From: Parvibaculum sp.
Lineage (GTDB): Bacteria > Pseudomonadota > Alphaproteobacteria > Parvibaculales > Parvibaculaceae
Assembly: GCA_030645235.1 (NCBI GenBank)
Contig: JAUSMV010000030.1
Location: 558,001-622,000 of the forward strand
Reading direction: 5' to 3'
DNA: 64,000 nt
The stretch's first letter is position 1. Each line of letters starts with the position of its first letter. Below are positions 25,136-33,105 of this stretch, piece after piece. Below the pieces are notes generated by a model that saw only the letters and a list, made by a program, of their open reading frames with translations, was not told the DNA's origin and made no database searches. A program made the position numbers and the translations under genes.

Positions 25136-27220
25136 ATGAAACTCACGCCGCCTGCCGTCGCGCCTGTTGCTGATATCCGTCCCGTCACAGATACGCATCA
25201 CGGAATCACACGCACTGACAATTATGCGTGGTTGCGCGACAAGGATTGGCGCGAGGTGATGCGCGAACCCGACGCGCTCGACAAAGACATCCGCGCCTAT
25301 CTCGAAGCCGAAAACGCTTATACGGAAGCAACCGTCGCGCCGCTCAGCGAGCTGCGCGAGACACTCTTTCAGGAGATGAAGGGTCGCATCAAGGAAGATG
25401 ATGCGTCGGTGCCGTCAAAGGACGGGCCTTACCATTATTTCAGTCGCTTTGAGACCGGCGGTCAGCATCCGGTTTATTGCCGCACGGGCACGAACGGCGA
25501 CGAGACTTTGCTTGACTGCAACAAGGAGGCGGCGGCCCACGCCTATTTTCATATCGGCGATGTTGAGCACGCGCCGACGCATGCGCGGCTTGGCTGGTCG
25601 GTTGATCTTAAAGGGTCTGAATATTTTTCGGTGATGGTGCGCGATCTTGCCACCGGGCGCGACCTTGATGATATCGTGCATGACACATCAGGCGGCATTG
25701 TCTGGGACGCGGCGGGTGCCAGTTTTTTCTATGTGCATGTGGATGAAGAACACCGCCCGCTTAAAGTCTTCCGGCATGTGGTGGGCACGGACGCCGCGAG
25801 CGATGCGTTGGTCTATGAAGAAAAAGACACAGGCTTTTATGTCGGTGTCGGCAAGACATCGAGCGAGCGCTTCATCACCATTGAAACGCATGACCATCAG
25901 ACAAGCGAAATCCGCCTGATACCAGCGGACAGGCCGGAGACCCCGCCGCGCCTCGTTGAACCGCGTCAGCACGGTGTTGAATATGACATTGAGGATGATA
26001 GCCCTCGCGGTCGCTTTCTCATTCTCACCAATGCGGACGACGCTGAAGATTTCAAACTGGTGGAAGCGCCGCATGATGCACCTTCACGCGCGAATTGGCG
26101 CGATGTGGTGGGCCATCGCGCTGGCACGCTGATATTGGCACAAGCGGCCTATAAAGATTTTCATGCGCGGATGGAACGGCGCGACGGCCTCACGCGGATT
26201 GTTGTGCGCCAACTCGCAGACGGCGCAGAGCACGAGATTTCGTTTGATGAAGATGCCTATGACCTGAGCCTCGCAGCGGGCTACGAATACGACACCACGC
26301 TCACGCGCTTTACCTATAACTCCATGACAACCCCGCGCGAGACTTATGACTATGACATGGCCACGCGCGAACGGACCTTCCGCAAGCGGCAGGAAGTGCC
26401 CTCAGGCCACAACGCGGCCGACTTTGTAACGCGGCGGATTTTTGCCACAGCCGCCGACGGCGTGAAGGTTCCCGTCTCGATCCTCTATCACAAGGATACA
26501 AAGCTCGACGGCTCCGCGCCTTGTCTCCTTTACGGCTACGGCTCTTACGGCATTTCCATTCCGCCGTCTTTTTCCGTCACGGCTTTGTCGCTGGTCACAC
26601 GCGGCTTTGTCTATGCCATCGCCCATATTCGCGGCGGCAAGGACAAAGGCTATGGCTGGTACAAGGACGGCAAGCTTCAGCGCAAACGCAATACGTTCAC
26701 CGATTTCATTGCGGCAGGCGAGCATCTGGCAGCAGAGAAGTTCACATCGCGCGGACGCATCATCGGCCAGGGCGGAAGTGCCGGCGGCATGCTGATGGGC
26801 GCGGTGGCCAATATGGCGCCGGACCTCTTCAAAGGCATCATCGCCGAAGTGCCGTTTGTTGATGTGATGGCGACGATGCTTGACGCGTCATTGCCGCTGA
26901 CGCCGCCCGAATGGAACGAATGGGGCAATCCGATTGAGAGCGCAGAGGACTATCGCTATATGGCGTCCTATTCGCCTTACGACAATGTCGGCGCGCAAGC
27001 CTATCCGCATATCTTCGCGCTCGGCGGTCTCACCGATCCGCGCGTGACCTATTGGGAACCTGCGAAATGGGTGGCGAAGTTGCGCGCACTCCGCACCGAC
27101 CAGAACCTCACCATGCTGAAGATCAATATGGATTCAGGACATGGCGGCGCATCGGGGCGCTTTGATCGCTTGAAAGAAGTGGCACTAGTCTATGCTTTTG
27201 CAGTGGCGGTCAGCGAGTAA
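25136..27220 (+). CDS. Oligopeptidase B-like S9 serine peptidase
   Basis: 694 residues. An N-terminal seven-blade beta-propeller (about 75-420) covers a C-terminal alpha/beta hydrolase. The catalytic Ser is in GQGGSAGGML, the Asp lies in LTDPRVTYWEPAKW, and the His is in DSGHGGASGR. The layout matches family S9A oligopeptidase B, which cleaves short peptides after basic residues in the cytoplasm. ATG 25136 is preferred; an in-frame TTG precedes it at 25133. It probably forms an operon with msrB. Confidence 0.93.
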   Translation: MKLTPPAVAPVADIRPVTDTHHGITRTDNYAWLRDKDWREVMREPDALDKDIRAYLEAENAYTEATVAPLSELRETLFQEMKGRIKEDDASVPSKDGPYHYFSRFETGGQHPVYCRTGTNGDETLLDCNKEAAAHAYFHIGDVEHAPTHARLGWSVDLKGSEYFSVMVRDLATGRDLDDIVHDTSGGIVWDAAGASFFYVHVDEEHRPLKVFRHVVGTDAASDALVYEEKDTGFYVGVGKTSSERFITIETHDHQTSEIRLIPADRPETPPRLVEPRQHGVEYDIEDDSPRGRFLILTNADDAEDFKLVEAPHDAPSRANWRDVVGHRAGTLILAQAAYKDFHARMERRDGLTRIVVRQLADGAEHEISFDEDAYDLSLAAGYEYDTTLTRFTYNSMTTPRETYDYDMATRERTFRKRQEVPSGHNAADFVTRRIFATAADGVKVPVSILYHKDTKLDGSAPCLLYGYGSYGISIPPSFSVTALSLVTRGFVYAIAHIRGGKDKGYGWYKDGKLQRKRNTFTDFIAAGEHLAAEKFTSRGRIIGQGGSAGGMLMGAVANMAPDLFKGIIAEVPFVDVMATMLDASLPLTPPEWNEWGNPIESAEDYRYMASYSPYDNVGAQAYPHIFALGGLTDPRVTYWEPAKWVAKLRALRTDQNLTMLKINMDSGHGGASGRFDRLKEVALVYAFAVAVSE

Positions 27221-27227
27221 TCTTTAG

Positions 27228-27830
27228 CTACTGAGAGGGAAAAAACCCAATTCGATGAAGGAAGCCGCTAATCAGTCCCTCGCGTTGTATGGAGCTCGGC
27301 GCTTTATCAGCGGTCACTAAAAATTTCCCACGTTGAATGTCGATAGTCAGCGATCTAGAAAAAATGACCTGCGTTTCCTTCGCATGCCTGCCAATAGAAT
27401 TTCTTTGAGCAAGTGCAGCTTGAATAATGGCCAATGCATAATCTTGTTCATCGACAGATTTGAACCGATATGTGCCCGTGGCATCTACCATTTGACCTTT
27501 GTCAAAGTCCATGCAGCTAAGCGGAATGCATAATTTTCCGATGATTTGAAACCTCGGCCGTCCCGCATATGGCTCTGCCATTGTCATATCGAACCGCCAA
27601 TCGGTTGCAGCGAGTTCGGCAAACAACTCCTCTTCAAGAGGTTCTGAAAAGCCAATCCGATTTCCCGCATACGCCAGCACGAATCTGTCGGTTTCCTGCC
27701 AGCTACCCCGGCAGTCCTTGACCCAGATTTCCGGATCATCACAAATGATTGGACCTTCGATATCCACCTTCCGAAAGTTCAGCGCCTCAACTTCTTTGAA
27801 GATTCTTTCACCGAACATCATTGCTCTCAT
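27228..27830 (-). CDS. Hypothetical protein of unknown family
   Basis: A 200-residue protein with start ATG at 27830, preceded by no clear ribosome binding site. It is predicted soluble and beta-rich, with conspicuous WVKDCRGSWQETDRFVLAYA, GRPRFQIIGKLCIPLSCMDF and KSVDEQDYALAIIQAALA segments. No family is recognised, and codon use is less GC-biased than its neighbours, which could mean recent acquisition. It stands alone, convergent with the oligopeptidase gene. Confidence 0.6.
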   Translation of the reverse strand: MRAMMFGERIFKEVEALNFRKVDIEGPIICDDPEIWVKDCRGSWQETDRFVLAYAGNRIGFSEPLEEELFAELAATDWRFDMTMAEPYAGRPRFQIIGKLCIPLSCMDFDKGQMVDATGTYRFKSVDEQDYALAIIQAALAQRNSIGRHAKETQVIFSRSLTIDIQRGKFLVTADKAPSSIQREGLISGFLHRIGFFPSQ

Positions 27831-27900
27831 TTATGGTTCAGCTGACTCGAACTCAATATATGGGCGTAATGACCATTAGTCATCAATGGGCGGAGCCCCA

Positions 27901-27947
27901 AATAAGGAAGGGGCCGCATCCCTCCCCAGAAATGCGGCCCCCTTATT
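27901..27947. terminator. Long GC-rich hairpin between two minus-strand genes
   Basis: AATAAGG..GGGGCCGCAT pairs with ATGCGGCCCC.CTTATT, a 16-pair interrupted stem with a 12-base loop. It separates the DUF1254-type gene from the downstream hypothetical gene, which is on the same strand. It probably terminates the operon ending at 27965. Confidence 0.6.
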
Positions 27948-27964
27948 GCGCTCAACAACCTTTT

Positions 27965-28492
27965 TCAAAGAGGAGCGCAAACCGATGATTTTCGCGTCGT
28001 GTCAATTTCACCAAACGCTGCAGCACTTTCTACGACACGGCGGACAAGCACAAGGCTTTTTGTTGTCGGCGCTGTCACAAGCTCGGCACCTTCGGGTAAA
28101 CTTTCCGGTTTCGGTGTGCCTTGTCCTATGACAACAACATCCAGTGATTTGCCACCCGTGTCACGATCATTCCGTACAAAATAATTGTCAGTATTGGTCG
28201 CGTAAAGCGCAACTGATGTGTAAGGCTTGGTAAGCGGCACTTCGATATGCACAGGGCCGTTGGTCAGGTCGATGGTGCAGATCGAATAAGCCAGATCGGG
28301 GCTCGGGCGCACGACAGCACGGGCCTTGTCAGTCGGTAAGGGCATATGCGCGAACGCATTCATGCCTCCGTCGCCGCCAATTTTCGTCATTACTTTACTC
28401 ATAATGACATTGGGCAGCGCGTGAAGCACGCCGACATGAACAAAAATAGCAATCACTACTGCGCCGATGACAAAGGTAATGAGGCGTTTCAT
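27965..28492 (-). CDS. DUF1254-like membrane-anchored protein
   Basis: A 175-residue protein with a hydrophobic N-terminus (ITFVIGAVVIAIFVHVGVLH, residues 4-23) and a soluble domain that resembles the N-terminal DUF1254 half of larger two-domain proteins (KARAVVRPSPDLAYSICTID then GPVHIEVPLTKPYTSVALYA). The start ATG overlaps the TGA of the DUF1214-like gene as ATGA, so the halves are translationally coupled. Split DUF1254/DUF1214 pairs are known; the function is unknown. Confidence 0.78.
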   Translation of the reverse strand: MKRLITFVIGAVVIAIFVHVGVLHALPNVIMSKVMTKIGGDGGMNAFAHMPLPTDKARAVVRPSPDLAYSICTIDLTNGPVHIEVPLTKPYTSVALYATNTDNYFVRNDRDTGGKSLDVVVIGQGTPKPESLPEGAELVTAPTTKSLVLVRRVVESAAAFGEIDTTRKSSVCAPL

Positions 28493-29064
28493 TGGCAGCT
28501 CTCCTTGGTGATTGTCGGCAGTTCGGCTTTTTCAGGCGCGGTATAGACTTCAGGCTCCGGATTATAGAAACGCGCCGTCATGTCGAAGCTTTCGCCTGCT
28601 TTCACCGGCAACCAGTTGCCCGGCTGCTTGTCGGCTGAAATGCGCACGACATAGGAATTATCGGCCTCGCGCTGCACGGAAGGTTTGGAAAAAGAAAAAA
28701 TGTTTGCCTCATTGGGGATGAGAAAACTATCGCGATCATAAGCCGTCACCGACCACCAGCGGGCGGCGAGGTCACGACCTTTGAGAACATAGGTGCAGGA
28801 GCCGGAGAGCTTTTCGCCCGCGCTGTCTGTGCCTGCTGTGTAATAGATCGTTTCTTTTTTATCGAGCGCGAGCAAACCAAAGAGTGCAACGCGGGCGCGT
28901 GTTGTCGCGTCAGCGTCAACGCCGCCCACGGTGAGATTGGTGTTCCACGGACCGACGCTCACATTGCCGGAAACAGAAGCGCCGCGCAGGGTGAGCGCCG
29001 TTGCGCCGAGACCAAGCACGGTGCCGGCGACGACAACGCCTAACCAGAAGAGAATGTTTTTCAT
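28489..29064 (-). CDS. DUF1214-like membrane-anchored protein
   Basis: 191 residues from ATG 29064. An N-terminal hydrophobic helix (ILFWLGVVVAGTVLGLGA) anchors a domain resembling the DUF1214 half (SCTYVLKGRDLAARWWSVTA, NIFSFSKPSVQ, KQPGNWLPVKAGESFDMTAR). It is translationally coupled to the DUF1254-like gene by ATGA, and follows a dioxygenase gene on the same strand with a 37-base gap. The two halves are fused in many bacteria, which suggests physical association of the products. Confidence 0.82.
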   Translation of the reverse strand: MKNILFWLGVVVAGTVLGLGATALTLRGASVSGNVSVGPWNTNLTVGGVDADATTRARVALFGLLALDKKETIYYTAGTDSAGEKLSGSCTYVLKGRDLAARWWSVTAYDRDSFLIPNEANIFSFSKPSVQREADNSYVVRISADKQPGNWLPVKAGESFDMTARFYNPEPEVYTAPEKAELPTITKESCQ

Positions 29065-29101
29065 TACTGTAATTTCCGATTTTAATAAGGCCAGAGTCTT
29101 A

Positions 29102-29971
29102 TCAATAAGGTCTGTCGCCGATGATCGTGGCGCGCTCCATACGGCGCAGGGCAGGAAAATAATCAGATACGGCGTAATGCTGGCAGGCGCGGTTGTCCCA
29201 GAAGGCGAGTGAATTTGCCGCCCAGCGGAAGCGGCACTGATATTCAGGGATCGCCGCCTGTGCATAGAGATATTTCAGCATGGCGTCGGACTTGTCCTTG
29301 TCCATGCCGACAATGTGCTGCGTGAAGGCGGTATTGACATAGATGCCTTTGCGGCCGGTTTCGGGATGGGTGCGCACAACGGGGTGCTCGACCATTGGAT
29401 ATTTTTTGTTCATGGCTTCAATTTCTTCTTCCGGCACGCCGCGCTTGCGCATGCCGGTGCGAAAATACGCGAAATCATGGACGGCCACTTTACCGTCGAT
29501 CTCGGCCTTCACACTGTCGGGAAGATTATCGTAAGCGGCATACATATCGGAGAAGAGCGTGTCACCACCGACATCGGGCACTTCGAGCGCGCGGAGAATG
29601 GACCCGAGCGAGGGCGCTTCGCGCCATGTGACATCGGAATGCCAGACATTTTCCTTACCCTTATTTTTTTCGTCATGGGTGATGGGAAGGATTTCGGGAA
29701 AGCCCGGCTTTTTCGGAGCGAAGGGATGGATTTCCAACTCGCCGAAATTGCGCGCAAAAGTCAGATGCTGCTCGGTCGTGATGTTCTGATCGCGGAAGAA
29801 AATAACTTTCCAGTCGAGCAATGTCTGGCGCAGCGCGGCGAGCGTCGCCGCATCCACCGGCTTGGCAAGGTCGATATCATGCACTTCAACGCCGATGGTG
29901 GGCGTCAATGGCTTCAGCGTGAAAGGAAGCGTGGCGGCACTGATCGCGGCAGATGACAGGTGCTTGTTCAT
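29102..29971 (-). CDS. TauD/TfdA-type Fe(II)/2-oxoglutarate dioxygenase (first of three)
   Basis: 289 residues from ATG 29971, which has GGAGGATCC upstream. The iron motif HxD is at 111-113 (VWHSDVTW), the distal His lies in WDNRACQHYAV, and an Arg near the C-terminus binds 2-oxoglutarate. VGGDTLFSDMYAAYD is the family-typical helix. The substrate is not readable; relatives hydroxylate taurine, 2,4-D or alkyl sulfates. It is divergent from an IclR regulator and probably cotranscribed with the DUF1214/DUF1254 pair. Confidence 0.9.
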   Translation of the reverse strand: MNKHLSSAAISAATLPFTLKPLTPTIGVEVHDIDLAKPVDAATLAALRQTLLDWKVIFFRDQNITTEQHLTFARNFGELEIHPFAPKKPGFPEILPITHDEKNKGKENVWHSDVTWREAPSLGSILRALEVPDVGGDTLFSDMYAAYDNLPDSVKAEIDGKVAVHDFAYFRTGMRKRGVPEEEIEAMNKKYPMVEHPVVRTHPETGRKGIYVNTAFTQHIVGMDKDKSDAMLKYLYAQAAIPEYQCRFRWAANSLAFWDNRACQHYAVSDYFPALRRMERATIIGDRPY

Positions 29972-30040
29972 GGGATCCTCCTCCAATGATGACGCAAACC
30001 TATGCGCTCGTCGGCCTGCCGCGTAAGGGCAAAGTTTGCC

Positions 30041-30059
30041 AATTCCGCAGCGCGGAATT
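30041..30059. promoter_or_regulatory. Perfect 19-bp palindrome at the IclR gene start
   Basis: AATTCCGC-AGC-GCGGAATT is a perfect 8-3-8 inverted repeat 10 bases before the IclR ATG and 70 bases upstream of the TauD start. ATTCCGC-N3-GCGGAAT resembles known IclR-type operators. Autoregulation and control of the dioxygenase gene are inferred. Confidence 0.5.
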
Positions 30060-30069
30060 AGGATGAGGC

Positions 30070-30831
30070 ATGGATGAAAAAACCGCAGATATACAACCCG
30101 TTTTGCGTGCCTTGCAGGTGCTGGAGGCATTGAACCTGCACAAGGTCACGCCGCTCGCCGTGTTGCATGATCTGACAGGATTGCCGAAATCAACCTTGGT
30201 GCGCCTCCTTGATACGCTGATTGCGGGCGGCTATGCCGAGCGCGTGTCGCGCCTCGCCGGATATGCGCTCACTGAGCGCGTGTTGCAGCTTTCCGGCGGG
30301 TTTCACCATGCGGATAAGATCGTCGAAGCGTCGCGACCCTTCCTCTCGGCCCTCACCGCACAGCATAAATGGCCATTGGCGCTTGCCACACCTGACGATG
30401 ATGTGATGCTGGTGCGCTTCAGCACGCGGGCCGAAAGCCCCTTTGCATCGGACAAGGAATATCTGGGGCGGCGCGTACCGATGCTCTTGTCGGCTTTGGG
30501 ACGCGCCTATTTCTCATTCTGTGCGGAGGACGAGTGCGAGACGCTGATGAAGCTGATGCGCAGCTCGCGCGCCCGGCGGAATGCGATGGCGAAGGATGAG
30601 CGCGCGGTGGCGCGGCTCGTCACGCAAATCCGCGAGCGTGGTTTTGCGACGACCTCGCCCGCGCCCGGCGACACGCTGGCAGGCTTTGCCGTGCCGGTGA
30701 TGAAGGACGGGCGACCACTGGCCGCGATCACGCTGCGCTACTATGGCTCGGTGATGAACGAAGCCGAAGCAGCGCAGCGGTTTCTGGTGCCGATGCAGGA
30801 CGCGGCAAAGGCAATTGCGGCGGGGGTTTAA
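30070..30831 (+). CDS. IclR-family transcriptional regulator
   Basis: 253 residues: an N-terminal winged helix (ALQVLEALNLHKVTPLAVLH, then LPKSTLVRLLDTLIAGGYAE), then an IclR-type GAF-like effector domain (RVPMLLSALGRAYFSF, ERGFATTSPAPGDTLAGFAV). It probably controls the divergent TauD-DUF1214-DUF1254 operon through the palindrome at 30041. It is followed by a palindromic repeat. Confidence 0.88.
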   Translation: MDEKTADIQPVLRALQVLEALNLHKVTPLAVLHDLTGLPKSTLVRLLDTLIAGGYAERVSRLAGYALTERVLQLSGGFHHADKIVEASRPFLSALTAQHKWPLALATPDDDVMLVRFSTRAESPFASDKEYLGRRVPMLLSALGRAYFSFCAEDECETLMKLMRSSRARRNAMAKDERAVARLVTQIRERGFATTSPAPGDTLAGFAVPVMKDGRPLAAITLRYYGSVMNEAEAAQRFLVPMQDAAKAIAAGV

Positions 30832-30837
30832 ATCTTC

Positions 30838-30860
30838 CACCTCCCCCTTGTGGGGAGGTG
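30838..30860. repeat. Copy of the CCTCCCC palindrome family (arm 1 only)
   Basis: CACCTCCCC-CTTGT-GGGGAGGTG lies 6 bases after the IclR stop and 34 bases before the convergent GH5 gene's end. It is the first hairpin of the composite repeats at 35624, 38113 and 42657, without the second hairpin. It may also terminate transcription. Confidence 0.7.
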
Positions 30861-30894
30861 AAAATAGGAGCGTCCCTAGGTACGACCGGAACTT

Positions 30895-32865
30895 TCACAA
30901 CCGCGTAATCGTGACCCCGACCTTGCCGATGCCGTCGGCGCGGACCAGCAAAGACTGGTTGGCGTCATTGCGGGTCGAGACACCGCCTTCGACTTCGACG
31001 GTGAAGCCATTGGGATATTGCAAAGCGGGCACGAAGATTTCCGTGACGGCATCGCTGGAGGCTTCATAGACAAACCGGAACAGACCCGTCTCGCGCTTAA
31101 ACTTCACTTTCAACGGGCGACCGGCGATGGAGCGCGCATAGGGGCGCACAAAACCGGCAAGCGCCCGACCGCCGCTATTGATGTCGTTTCTGTTATTGCG
31201 CTGATCGACGCTGTAGATCGACAGGTCTTCCTGGTTCCAGCCATCACCCACGGCCTGATCGTTGCGGTTCGACGCTGTGTAGTTCCAATGGGTCGATGAG
31301 ATCAGCAGTTTGTCCATCGCCGAATACATGAGATCCAATGCGATCACATGTTTTTCCCATGGCGCGTCTGAATGGTCGCCTGCGGCCCATGCTTTGAATG
31401 CGGCGGCATCGTGGAGGTCATAAGGAATGCCGAATTCGCCGATCAATGTCGGCGCGCCGAGCCCGTCATTCAGTGTTTTCGCGGTCTCTTTGATGAAGCC
31501 CAGTTGCTTGGTGTAAAGCTCTTCAATCGCCGCCGCGCCTTCAAGCGTGCGGCCATTGTAAGGGTTCACCCATGTCGGGAAGCCGAAGGTCTTGGTGCCG
31601 AGCGTCACAATGTCGTACCAGTGGCTCGCATTCACCGTGCCGCGCGGCGTGTCCTTGGGGAAGCCATGCGCAAAGCCTTCGCCGGGATCGAGTTCGGCAA
31701 AGAGCAGCCAGTCAGGCTCAATCGCACGCATGGCGAGCGCGACGCGCTGGAAGAACGGCCCCATGAAATCGACTTCCATGCGCACTGCTTTGCCATTCAC
31801 TTTGCGGAAGAAATCTTCATTCAGCACTTCGATCTTGCCGTCCTTGAGACGGTAGCAACCGGCCTGCTCGAACGGGCATTTAGCACCGTCGAGCCAGATC
31901 GACACGCCATCGGGATTGACGCGCTCGGTCCCTGCGGGGACAACGGCTTTGACCGACCAGTCAAGTTTCAGTTTCGGAATGTCGCGCGGAATACCACGCG
32001 CCACAGCGAGACCGTCAAGCACCGTCCAGTCGAGACCCGGACGGCGGTGCTTCAATTTGCTTGCGCCTTCTTCGGATGCCGCCGCGCTGACGGGGTGGCC
32101 GACATAGCCCGAACCCGGCTCGTTGAGACTGTCAAAGCCGATGACATTGGGCAGGTCTTTCAGACGACGGGCGACAGCTTCCATCGCGCCGATATAATGG
32201 TCCTGCAGATAGTCCTGCACATTGCGCCCGTCGATCATGAAATCGGGGCAGAAGGTTTTGCCCGCAAAGAACAGGGTCCACATGAACGCATTGGCGGGGT
32301 AGCGATAGTTTTGCGACCAGGTCATCGTGCCGTAGCGGTCTTCCTGACGCCCGCCTTTGGCGAAGTCATATTTATATTGCATCACATGCGCGGCACCGGC
32401 GGCGCGGAATTTTGTGAAGTCGAGACCGACCGCTTCAAAGCACCAGCCCGGCGCGCCGTCGCCGCCTGTCATGCGGCTCCAGACGTCTTGGTGAAAATCG
32501 ACAAAGACATACATGCCGTAATCGTCGGCCATGGCGCAGAGCCTGGCGAAATAATCGAGATAGGCTTCGTCATATTGACCGGGTCCGGCATGCTCGACCG
32601 CTTCCCATGTGGTCAGCAGGCGCAGGCAGTTGAAGCCCCAGGCTTTGAGGCGGCCGAAATGTTCAGCGGCTTCATTCAACGGGAACGGGCGGCCGATGAA
32701 AGAGACCGTGCGGTGGTCGGAGAAGTCGGTCGGCAGATTGGTATGGCCATTGGGCGTGAACGGCATTTTGCAATCGCCGCCGAGATTGACCCCTCTGAGG
32801 ATACGGGCATGGCCGCTTGCATCCGTGAACCATTCGCCTTCGATCTGCAACCGCTGCAACGCCAT
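30895..32865 (-). CDS. Glycoside hydrolase family 5, steryl-glucosidase-like
   Basis: 656 residues from ATG 32865, preceded by AGGGAG. Residues 20-150 match fungal GH5_12 glycosidases in ILRGVNLGGDCKMP, RTVSFIGRPFPLNEA, TTWEAVEHAGPGQYDE and HQDVWSRMTGGDGAPGW. The acid Glu is in SLNEPG (249) and the nucleophile Glu in LIGEFG (477). Fungal relatives cleave ergosterol glucoside or glucosylceramide. No signal peptide is seen, so it appears cytoplasmic. A C-terminal beta-rich domain (about 540-656) follows. The substrate is inferred from similarity only. Confidence 0.82.
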   Translation of the reverse strand: MALQRLQIEGEWFTDASGHARILRGVNLGGDCKMPFTPNGHTNLPTDFSDHRTVSFIGRPFPLNEAAEHFGRLKAWGFNCLRLLTTWEAVEHAGPGQYDEAYLDYFARLCAMADDYGMYVFVDFHQDVWSRMTGGDGAPGWCFEAVGLDFTKFRAAGAAHVMQYKYDFAKGGRQEDRYGTMTWSQNYRYPANAFMWTLFFAGKTFCPDFMIDGRNVQDYLQDHYIGAMEAVARRLKDLPNVIGFDSLNEPGSGYVGHPVSAAASEEGASKLKHRRPGLDWTVLDGLAVARGIPRDIPKLKLDWSVKAVVPAGTERVNPDGVSIWLDGAKCPFEQAGCYRLKDGKIEVLNEDFFRKVNGKAVRMEVDFMGPFFQRVALAMRAIEPDWLLFAELDPGEGFAHGFPKDTPRGTVNASHWYDIVTLGTKTFGFPTWVNPYNGRTLEGAAAIEELYTKQLGFIKETAKTLNDGLGAPTLIGEFGIPYDLHDAAAFKAWAAGDHSDAPWEKHVIALDLMYSAMDKLLISSTHWNYTASNRNDQAVGDGWNQEDLSIYSVDQRNNRNDINSGGRALAGFVRPYARSIAGRPLKVKFKRETGLFRFVYEASSDAVTEIFVPALQYPNGFTVEVEGGVSTRNDANQSLLVRADGIGKVGVTITRL

Positions 32866-33105
32866 ACTGAACTCCCTGTTTCGCTTCTGCCGTTTGTTGG
32901 GGATGACTTTGAGCCAGTTAGGGGCGGAGGGCAATGGAGGCGTTTGGGTCGGGTGTTGACCGGGTAAACATAAGAATCACTAAAAAAACGCGTCTCACGG
33001 GGAAAACACGTAAATGGGATTTACAGTCGGGCTGTGCGCGGGCACGATTGAGCCCGATTAAAACGCATCACAAAGAATGCCACCTCAAAGAATGTAAGGT
33101 TTGAC

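Noticed and set aside
31372-32967. A 531-codon open frame on the plus strand
   Set aside because: It is antisense to the GH5 gene, which has clear catalytic motifs and a ribosome binding site; the frame has no recognisable protein sequence and is a GC-rich shadow.
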